This document shows, in pieces, positions 57,734 to 64,000 of a stretch of 64,000 nt of DNA. The stretch comes from Pseudomonas sp. Tri1 (lineage in GTDB: Bacteria > Pseudomonadota > Gammaproteobacteria > Pseudomonadales > Pseudomonadaceae), in assembly GCF_017968885.1 (NCBI RefSeq), contig NZ_CP072913.1, forward strand, positions 1,844,001-1,908,000, given 5' to 3'. The position numbers and the translations under genes are program-made. Each line of letters begins with the position of its first letter. Within the stretch, counting starts at the first letter, position 1. The notes beneath the pieces were generated by a model. The model saw only the letters and a list, made by a program, of their open reading frames with translations, ran no database searches and had not been told where the DNA came from.

Positions 57734-58734
57734 GCCAAGCCAATCAAGTAAAATCGAACTATCTCTTGGTCGGCGCCGGACAATTGGGGACACGGCACCT
57801 TCAGGCGTTGGTCGGGCATGCTCCCGGGCCTACCGCTATCCAGGTTGTCGATCCTTTCGAAACTTCACTGACGATGGCACGTGAACGTGCCGACGCTGTG
57901 AAAAATAGCGACGGATATGTCGAACTGTCCTATTTGAGCAAGTTTGACCATATCTTGCCAACTATCGATTTTTCAGTCATTGCAACTAATGCTAACTGTC
58001 GGCTCGACGTCATAAAACAGGTGTTGGCAAAGTCTCATGTCAGGTATCTCTTGCTTGAGAAAGTTTTGTTCCAGTCGACCGATCAGCTTGATCAGGCAGT
58101 TGATTTGATCGAGCGAGTTGGCACCGCCACCTATGTCAACTGCCCGCGCCGTATGTTTCCAATCTATCGGGAGCTGCGCGAGCACCTTAAAGATGCCAAA
58201 CGGGTCGTACTCACAGTTGAAGGTGATGATTGGGGACTGGCTTGTAATGCCATCCATTTCATCGACCTGTGGGCTTTTCTGACCGGATGCGCAGACTATG
58301 AAGTGGATGTCTCTGCGTTAGATTCCACGATTCTCGATAGTAAGCGCGAGGGCTATAAAGAAGTCACAGGCATCCTGAGCGGACACGCTGCAGGGCACTC
58401 CTTCTGTTTAACTTCGCGTGCATTGGATACGGTGGATAAAGAGCCTCTGAAGGTGCGGATTGAAACCGAACGGCTGGTAATCGATATTCTCGAGTCTAAG
58501 GGGATCTGTCGAATCGTAGATTTGGCAAGCCACTCTGAACAGGAGCAAAGTTTTTCGATTCCCTACCAGAGTCAACTCACTCATCTCGTGGCTGATTCAC
58601 TATTACAGCATGGGCACTGTGAACTGACTCCATTTAAGGAGTCGGTCGCGTTACACAAGCCATTGCTCAAGGCTTTACTGACGTTTTTCAATGAGTACGA
58701 CGATGTCGTGCGCGATCACTGTCCGATAACTTGA
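57730..58734 (+). CDS. divergent Gfo/Idh/MocA-like oxidoreductase
   Basis: 334 residues. The N-terminal Rossmann loop is LLVGAGQLGTRHLQAL and DPFETSL carries the acidic residue after beta-2. The usual EKP motif reads EKVLF, so the Lys is kept but the Pro is lost. The region where the catalytic His is expected reads ACNAIHFIDLWAFLTG. No standard legionaminic acid step needs this enzyme. It may build a modified nonulosonate or a second sugar of the repeat unit. It is translationally coupled to the SDR gene. Confidence 0.7.
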   Translation: MSQANQVKSNYLLVGAGQLGTRHLQALVGHAPGPTAIQVVDPFETSLTMARERADAVKNSDGYVELSYLSKFDHILPTIDFSVIATNANCRLDVIKQVLAKSHVRYLLLEKVLFQSTDQLDQAVDLIERVGTATYVNCPRRMFPIYRELREHLKDAKRVVLTVEGDDWGLACNAIHFIDLWAFLTGCADYEVDVSALDSTILDSKREGYKEVTGILSGHAAGHSFCLTSRALDTVDKEPLKVRIETERLVIDILESKGICRIVDLASHSEQEQSFSIPYQSQLTHLVADSLLQHGHCELTPFKESVALHKPLLKALLTFFNEYDDVVRDHCPIT

Positions 58735-58747
58735 TACCAAGGTTCCC

Positions 58748-59689
58748 ATGATTCTTCTTGTTGGCGCCGGCCCGATGGCCGTGCATTATGCGCATGTACT
58801 TAAAGGTTTGAAGAAAGAATTCAGTGTGGTAGGACGAAGTCTTGATTCCGCGTCGCGCTTCGAAAATGCCACGGGTGTGTCGCCCATCACGGGTGGCTTG
58901 GAGCTATTTCTGAATGAGTGTGCTGAAGTCATTGAGTACGCCATTGTTGCGGTGAGTGTCGAGCAACTGGAGGCCACCACCCGGCAGTTATTGCTCCATG
59001 GTGTTTCTCGTATTCTGGTTGAAAAACCAGGTGGTTTAACCCTTACTTCTATTCAATCGTTGCAGGACCTGGCCACTGAGCGTAATGCCGACATTTTTAT
59101 TGCCTATAATCGGCGTTTTCTGTCATCAGTACTGCTTGCCAAGGCGATGATTGCTGCGGATGGAGGAGTGACCAGTTTCACTTTCGAGCTGACCGAGTGG
59201 TCCGATAGCATTGCTAAGATAGCCAAGGCTGAAGGCGTTAAAGAAAATTGGTTCTTCGCAAATACCAGTCACGTTACTGACTTGGCTTTTTATTTGGGGG
59301 GGCAGCCGGAGCTCATATCCTGCTATGCCGCAGGAGAATTGGAATGGCATACGCGTGCTTCGAGGTTTGCGGGTGCCGGTAAAACGAGCCAAGGGGCGCT
59401 ATTTTCTTATTCCGGGGATTGGAATGCGCCGGGTCGTTGGGCAGTGGAGATCATGACGTCAGCACGACGGTATATTTTAAAGCCCATGGAGCAATTGCAA
59501 ATCCAAAATCGCAACAGTGTTGCCGTAGAACACTGCGAAGTAGATGCCATACTCGATCAGCAATATAAGCCAGGGCTGTTTCTGCAAGTTAAGCACTTTT
59601 TGGATAACGATATCAGCGTATTGTGCTCGCTGCGTGAGCATTTGGCTAACAGTGTTATTTATGCGCGAATCGCCAGTTATGATCGCTAG
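58748..59689 (+). CDS. Gfo/Idh/MocA family oxidoreductase
   Basis: 313 residues. LLVGAGPMAVHYAHVL is the nucleotide-binding loop, VEKPGG the family motif and NTSHVTDLAFYLGG the likely catalytic His region. It is shorter than the usual ~340 residues. It follows the divergent oxidoreductase by 13 bp, and the two may act in consecutive steps. The substrate is unknown. A G7 run occurs at 59296-59302. Its last 11 bp overlap the flippase gene. Confidence 0.75.
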   Translation: MILLVGAGPMAVHYAHVLKGLKKEFSVVGRSLDSASRFENATGVSPITGGLELFLNECAEVIEYAIVAVSVEQLEATTRQLLLHGVSRILVEKPGGLTLTSIQSLQDLATERNADIFIAYNRRFLSSVLLAKAMIAADGGVTSFTFELTEWSDSIAKIAKAEGVKENWFFANTSHVTDLAFYLGGQPELISCYAAGELEWHTRASRFAGAGKTSQGALFSYSGDWNAPGRWAVEIMTSARRYILKPMEQLQIQNRNSVAVEHCEVDAILDQQYKPGLFLQVKHFLDNDISVLCSLREHLANSVIYARIASYDR

Positions 59690-60944
59690 ATTGAAACGCT
59701 GGGGTAACGTTAGCGCGGTTAACGTTCCTGAATTAAAAAGTGCACTGCGGTATGTGTTTTTTGTCTATAGCGAGTTCGCGCTAGGGGCGCTGCTTACTTT
59801 ATATTTCATTAATACAGCATCGGCCAGTATTTTGGCAGAATCGAGCATCACCTTCATTGTGATCTCCTACAGTGTTTTCCTGGCATTCGGCTTTCACAAT
59901 GGTGTCACCCGAGATGGTGCAATTGCCGCGACGCTGGAGCAGCGTAATGAAATATTGAGGTTAGAACTTCTATTCTCTTCTGGTGTAGCTTTGGCCCTCT
60001 TGGGAGCGGTACTGGTCTTCAATCCCAATTTCTATTTAATGGCAGGCATGATGATCGGTGCAGTCAATCATTTGAAAGCAGCCTGTCAGGCCGTATTTAG
60101 ACTGAATGGTGAGAATAATCGACTCAATCTGCTTAATGTCTCGTGTGCTGCGCTGTTTTTTCTATTATTTGCGCTGAGTCAAGGGTTCGCCTGGCCCATA
60201 CCCCTCGAGCGGGCATTCTTTCTGACGTGGCTCACCGCCACCACCTTAGTGGTGGCGGTATTCTATGTGGTGTGTGGAAAAAACGTCGGTCTATTTAGTC
60301 GCCGCCCCTATGACCGAAACCTGTTTTTCAAGATTCTGAGTGCTTCTAAGTTTATGTTCGTGATGGCTGTCGGTGGTGTCGTGCTGTTGACGTCCGATCG
60401 AGTGATACTGAATCTCCATCAGGCTGAAGAGACAGTTATCGCTAATTTTCAGTACATTGATACTCTATCGAATATTTACTTTCTCGGCTTGTCAGCGGTG
60501 CTGTACTACTTTACGCCTAATTTGTTACGGCGATACACCTCCGCAGGGGCCGTTTCCGCTGCCCATTTTCTACACTCGATGAAGTTGATTCTTTTCGTTC
60601 TAAGTGGGGTCTTCTTACTGTTCCTGGTTTGTGCGTCAGTATTTATATTCGTGCTGGGCCGATTCGAGTGGATGATGTTTGAATTGTTGTTTTCGATGCT
60701 GCTAATGAAGACGGCTATGATCATGCTCGGCACTTTGTGTAGTTTTTATTTGGCGAACAACGGTGAGAAGCGTTTGGCGGGATATTATATTGTTATCACC
60801 AGTATCTCCTTGTTGGCAACGTATTTGTGGGTCGGTTTTTTTTCCACCACGCAAGCGATTGTCTTTCTGCCTCTTTCAAACGGCGCATTGATCGTTGTGA
60901 TGTTTAGCATTCTGCTCATACGCATCAAGGCAATAAAAACATGA
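59679..60944 (+). CDS. wzx: Wzx-type polysaccharide flippase (candidate)
   Basis: 421 residues with about twelve hydrophobic segments spread along the whole length, e.g. YVFFVYSEFALGALLTLYF, ALALLGAVLVF and FMFVMAVGGVVLLTSDRVILN. The topology is that of Wzx/MATE-like flippases, which turn lipid-linked repeat units to the periplasmic face. No sequence motif proves it; the call rests on topology and on its position before a polymerase. ATG 59679 is chosen; ATG 59661 is also in frame and both overlap the upstream gene. T8 at 60836-60843. Confidence 0.75.
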   Translation: MIARLKRWGNVSAVNVPELKSALRYVFFVYSEFALGALLTLYFINTASASILAESSITFIVISYSVFLAFGFHNGVTRDGAIAATLEQRNEILRLELLFSSGVALALLGAVLVFNPNFYLMAGMMIGAVNHLKAACQAVFRLNGENNRLNLLNVSCAALFFLLFALSQGFAWPIPLERAFFLTWLTATTLVVAVFYVVCGKNVGLFSRRPYDRNLFFKILSASKFMFVMAVGGVVLLTSDRVILNLHQAEETVIANFQYIDTLSNIYFLGLSAVLYYFTPNLLRRYTSAGAVSAAHFLHSMKLILFVLSGVFLLFLVCASVFIFVLGRFEWMMFELLFSMLLMKTAMIMLGTLCSFYLANNGEKRLAGYYIVITSISLLATYLWVGFFSTTQAIVFLPLSNGALIVVMFSILLIRIKAIKT

Positions 60945-61621
60945 AGACAGTTTTGATGTTGACCGATTCTCTTGGTCTTCCCCGAGTCCAGCCCGAGTGT
61001 GTTTCAGATGATGAGTGTTGGGTTTATCGCCTTCAAGACACCTTTAGTCATGTGTTCAAGTTTCGTGCGATTTGTACGCCGGGCATGGATACTCGGCAGT
61101 TGTTAGTGGCGAGTCGGAACTACCATCAGGCAATCAAGCCGGATCTGGTGATTCTTCAAGTAGGTATTGTAGATTGTTATCCGCGAGCGCTAAGGCGTAG
61201 CGAACTATCTATTATCATGCGTTTGCCAAGGATGTTGAATACACTCTTGCATCAGCAAGTTAAGCGTCATTATGGTTATTTGATAAAGCGTCGGCGTATT
61301 CAATATGTTGGTGCTGCCGAGTTTAAAGAGAATTTACAGTCGGTGCGCGACCTGTTTCCGGGGGCACAGTTTCGCATTGTGCCCATCGCTCCCCCTTGCT
61401 CTGATTATAAAGCCAAGAATCCATTGATTGAGTCTGCTGTGACTAGTTATAACGGGATTCTGACCGACTTGTTTGGTGCTGAAGTGTTGGGTAGCTGTTA
61501 CGCAGAGGGAGGGGATCGATTGTTCATGAATGATCATCACCATTTGAATGCGACAGGGCATACCCAAGTCTATAATAGCGTGAGCCAGGCATTGTGTGAG
61601 TTTTTGGACGGAAGCGGCTGA
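60941..61621 (+). CDS. SGNH/GDSL hydrolase-like protein
   Basis: 226 residues, no signal peptide, ATGA overlap with the flippase gene. SGNH blocks can be traced: Ser in MLTDSLGLPR (block I), QVGIVDCYPR in the block III position where GxND is usual, and DHHHLNATGH (block V Asp and His). The block III Asn appears replaced by Asp. Proteins of this kind in polysaccharide loci may be O-acetyl esterases or acyltransferases acting on the repeat unit in the cytoplasm. The catalytic state is uncertain. Confidence 0.72.
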   Translation: MKTVLMLTDSLGLPRVQPECVSDDECWVYRLQDTFSHVFKFRAICTPGMDTRQLLVASRNYHQAIKPDLVILQVGIVDCYPRALRRSELSIIMRLPRMLNTLLHQQVKRHYGYLIKRRRIQYVGAAEFKENLQSVRDLFPGAQFRIVPIAPPCSDYKAKNPLIESAVTSYNGILTDLFGAEVLGSCYAEGGDRLFMNDHHHLNATGHTQVYNSVSQALCEFLDGSG

Positions 61622-61633
61622 CGGAGCAAGCAA

Positions 61634-62887
61634 ATGGTATTGTTTACTGCATTTTTAATGGTCTTCGTTTATCTAGCGTTTCGGAATAAGAGTGCGCTCG
61701 GCCCCTCCAACATTGTTTTCCTGAATTATGCGCTGTATTTTGTATTTCCTGCGGTCCTGTTTTATTTTTTGGAAGCTGTGCACTGGGAGTATGTCTTGCC
61801 GTGGGGCAAGACAAATGATTGGTCTACACTTTCCGAAGAATCGGTACTGTCGTATTTGTACGTGTTCATGATGTTTTTTATATTTTCGCGCCTGCTCGAA
61901 ATCGGAATGTGTCGTACTGTGGATGCAGCTTTTTTCGAACGCTATGCAGTAAGGCCGGTACCTTTCTTTTTTTTCATATCCCTCATTCTTCTTGGAGGGG
62001 TAATTTTCATGCAGGTGACGGGTGGGATAGATCAGTGGTTGGGTAGTTATAGTGATACATATATAAAGAACAAGAAGGGGTATGGGTTACTCAATTTTAT
62101 GTTGATTATGGGGTCAAACTTTTTGGCTTTCGTACTCGGATTTTATTGGCGAGTTGAGACGCGTGTCAACTGGGTTTTGTTTTTGTATGCGCTTACGGTT
62201 TTGGTGCTCTGTGCATATCTACAGGGTATTAAGAGCAGGATGTTCTATTATGCAATTCTTTTTAGTGCTCCCTGGCTTGTTTATGCCCGGATTTCAATTT
62301 CAAAAGGGGTCGGTGTATTTATAGCATTCATGCTTGCTTTCATGTTTTCAATGTACTTTCGATCCAATGGTTTTTATAGTACTCCAGAGATGTTGTTAGA
62401 GTATTTTTTAAGTTATTTTAATACTATATTTTTGCATGATCGCATTGTTCATGATATGGATCCCCAGTTCTTCCTGACTATTGATTTTCCAATAAATAAA
62501 TGGTTGACATTTGTGGGGGTTCCGAGTGAGGAATACCTTCATGATATCAGTCGTTGGCTGACATCCATTTATTTTCCTGCGCAATGGTTTGAGGGGAGTG
62601 CTACACAGCAATGGCCAATTGAAACGGAACTTTACCTTAATTACGGATATTTTGTTTTTTGGTGGGTTCCAGTGTTTCTGTATTCGTTGTTTATGTGTGT
62701 TCTCTACTCTGTGCGCTTCAAGTATGGGCCGGTCTTTTTGTTTATATATGTACTGGGCTACTTGCATTTCTTGAGTGTGTTTCGTGGGAGCATGTTTGCT
62801 TGGATTGATCTGTTTTCTTTGTTGGTATATGGTTTTCTGCTTATGTTTGGGCGTGTCCTGTTTGTTAAAGTTGAGTCATCATCATGA
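61634..62887 (+). CDS. wzy: Wzy-type O-antigen polymerase (candidate)
   Basis: 417 residues with about ten to twelve membrane helices and a larger polar loop around residues 255-330 (PQFFLTIDFPINKWLTF to WFEGSATQQWPIE), the usual place of the Wzy periplasmic loop. YLQGIKSRMFYYA in the middle resembles the G.KS conserved stretch of oligosaccharide repeat-unit polymerases. Such genes are poorly conserved, so position and topology carry the call. Strongly AT-rich codon use (TTT, ATT, TAT). T8 at 61977-61984. It overlaps the next gene in ATGA. Confidence 0.78.
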   Translation: MVLFTAFLMVFVYLAFRNKSALGPSNIVFLNYALYFVFPAVLFYFLEAVHWEYVLPWGKTNDWSTLSEESVLSYLYVFMMFFIFSRLLEIGMCRTVDAAFFERYAVRPVPFFFFISLILLGGVIFMQVTGGIDQWLGSYSDTYIKNKKGYGLLNFMLIMGSNFLAFVLGFYWRVETRVNWVLFLYALTVLVLCAYLQGIKSRMFYYAILFSAPWLVYARISISKGVGVFIAFMLAFMFSMYFRSNGFYSTPEMLLEYFLSYFNTIFLHDRIVHDMDPQFFLTIDFPINKWLTFVGVPSEEYLHDISRWLTSIYFPAQWFEGSATQQWPIETELYLNYGYFVFWWVPVFLYSLFMCVLYSVRFKYGPVFLFIYVLGYLHFLSVFRGSMFAWIDLFSLLVYGFLLMFGRVLFVKVESSS

Positions 62888-64000
62888 CTGAGGTGAAGTT
62901 GATAAAAATTGCGCAGGTGGTTTTCAGCGCCTACTTGAATGAGGTACGGTTAGATATCGCGTTGCGAGACAAATTCCTTGCTCGTGAGCCCTCCGCCAGC
63001 TTTCTTCCTCGCTATAAGATGATGGCGATTTTGCCATTCTATAAAAAACATCCTGGGTTGGTCGTCTTGGGGCTGTGGGCGGCGAGTGTAACATTGTTGC
63101 CAGTTTTGTTCGTCGGGTCAATTTTGCTGGTTTTAATGGGCATGCTCTATGCTTGCTGCAGGCGCCTACCGCGATATGCTGATCTTGACGAGGAAATTTG
63201 CTTTCCTGTTAGTAATGACTTCAAGTTATATCACTATCTTTTTTCTGATTTTGATCGGCGTCAAAAATTTTTGTGTAGGAAAGCTTTCGCTTTAGTAGAG
63301 TATTTCTCTGTGTCTGATTTTGTTCGGGCGTTCTTCGTCATCCAATGCGTGCTATGGTATTGTTTGACAAAGTCATATAATAAGAACGTTCGTTTTCGAG
63401 ATGTGTCGCTTCATTTGCGTGACCTGATTTCCATCAGTTGCTTCGCGGTATTTGTCGCACAACTCGATGCTCATGGAAAGCGTCCGATCACTGATAGCAA
63501 TCTGCAGCGTTGGGATTTCATTATTAGCCACTTGGCGCCTCGTGCTTCACTTATCCAGCACGCGTTTATCCACGCAGATATCGATTTTGAGGCTCCCTTT
63601 GGTCGGTTGGGTAAACTTTACGTATTTGATCCATTATTCGTCGAGGTTTTCGCTCGATATTTTACAATTGATCAGGTAGGCAAGGTCGCACCAAAGATCA
63701 GAATGAGCGCGTGCTCATCATCCAAGCCGACTCTGTTTTTGGCATCCTCGGAGCCTTATCTGGACATCGAGATTGAATTTCTTCGTTTTGTGAGAGCGGA
63801 GCTGGATTACCATGTTCTTGTGAAATTGCACCCGAAGCATATTTACGGAGATGCGGTCAATATTTTGCTTGGGATGGCGGATGAAGTGGTAGATCGCTCA
63901 GACTTTCCCGACAGTGACTATATGGCGTCTTATGACTCGTTTTTGGGGTATGAATATAAGTCGTTGGGTAAACGAGTGCTGTTCCTTAAAGAAGGGTGGT
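62884..64000 (+). CDS. unfinished ORF, candidate nonulosonate glycosyltransferase (3' truncated by window)
   Basis: The frame is open from ATG 62884 to the end of the window, 372 codons. The N-terminal ~110 residues include a hydrophobic hairpin (LVVLGLWAASVTLLPVLFVGSILLVLMG), suggesting membrane attachment. The C-terminal half looks like a GT-B fold: KPTLFLASSE near the second Rossmann domain, then VLVKLHPKH and DYMASYDSFLGYEYKSLGKRVLF. An HP motif followed by a Ser-containing nucleotide-binding segment is the pattern of CMP-sialic acid and CMP-Kdo transferases such as polysialyltransferases. It is thus a candidate for transferring the CMP-legionaminic acid made upstream, but the C-terminus is missing. 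Confidence 0.6.
   Translation, partial: MTEVKLIKIAQVVFSAYLNEVRLDIALRDKFLAREPSASFLPRYKMMAILPFYKKHPGLVVLGLWAASVTLLPVLFVGSILLVLMGMLYACCRRLPRYADLDEEICFPVSNDFKLYHYLFSDFDRRQKFLCRKAFALVEYFSVSDFVRAFFVIQCVLWYCLTKSYNKNVRFRDVSLHLRDLISISCFAVFVAQLDAHGKRPITDSNLQRWDFIISHLAPRASLIQHAFIHADIDFEAPFGRLGKLYVFDPLFVEVFARYFTIDQVGKVAPKIRMSACSSSKPTLFLASSEPYLDIEIEFLRFVRAELDYHVLVKLHPKHIYGDAVNILLGMADEVVDRSDFPDSDYMASYDSFLGYEYKSLGKRVLFLKEGW

Overview
The window is chromosomal DNA of a Pseudomonas of the fluorescens/putida lineage. The protein repertoire (fused TyrA-AroA, RsmI-type CsrA, NAGGN osmolyte genes, MupP, RbdA-like c-di-GMP protein), the high-GC codon usage of the core genes and the many short palindromic repeats typical of fluorescens-group intergenic DNA all point there. 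Genus and gene-order comparisons are from memory, not from a search.

Layout. 1-6.4 kb: 3' end of ccmI, a small lipoprotein, spermidine synthase speE, an LtaS-like membrane sulfatase-fold transferase, a 50-residue DUF3309 peptide, an SDR enzyme and a YnfA-type membrane protein. 6.5-14.3 kb: rsmI, then a minus-strand block of yheU, the three N-acetylglutaminylglutamine amide (NAGGN) genes (amidotransferase, synthetase, M42 peptidase) and mnmC. 14.4-18.8 kb: polyphosphate:AMP phosphotransferase, a thiolase, a small DUF6316 gene and an EamA exporter. 18.9-28.4 kb: fumC, DUF2059 protein, bolA, trhO, a DsbA-like protein, an ABC exporter, an RbdA-type GGDEF-EAL protein and a TenA-like protein, in the order I recall from P. 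aeruginosa PA0854-PA0862. 28.7-33.7 kb (minus strand): a diguanylate cyclase, a YciK-type SDR, mupP, ubiG and methylthioadenosine deaminase. 33.8-47.5 kb (plus strand): mtnA, gyrA, then the serC-pheA-hisC-tyrA/aroA-cmk-rpsA supraoperon, a lipoprotein, ihfB and a LapA-like peptide.

47.6-64 kb is an O-antigen-type surface polysaccharide locus at the ihfB-wzz site. After wzz and a 512-bp leader with an exact ops sequence (GGCGGTAGCGTGC, the signal for RfaH) comes a tightly overlapping operon. It encodes a full set of candidate enzymes for CMP-legionaminic acid by the GDP-linked route known from Campylobacter: legB, legC, legG, legI, legH, ptmE, a ptmF-like oxidoreductase, legF and a ptmA-like SDR. 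Two further Gfo/Idh/MocA oxidoreductases follow, then a Wzx-type flippase, an SGNH hydrolase-like protein, a Wzy-type polymerase and an unfinished ORF with a KLHPKH motif that may be the nonulosonate transferase. This region is visibly more AT-rich than the core genes and has no REP-type repeats.

The other half of the window carries 13 intergenic repeat elements (REPIN-like inverted pairs) in three sequence classes, all between 2 and 38.2 kb. I saw no tRNA, rRNA, CRISPR array, transposase or prophage gene. The most interesting part is the ops-headed nonulosonic acid operon with its extra oxidoreductases, its terminal ORF and an eight-G tract inside wzz.
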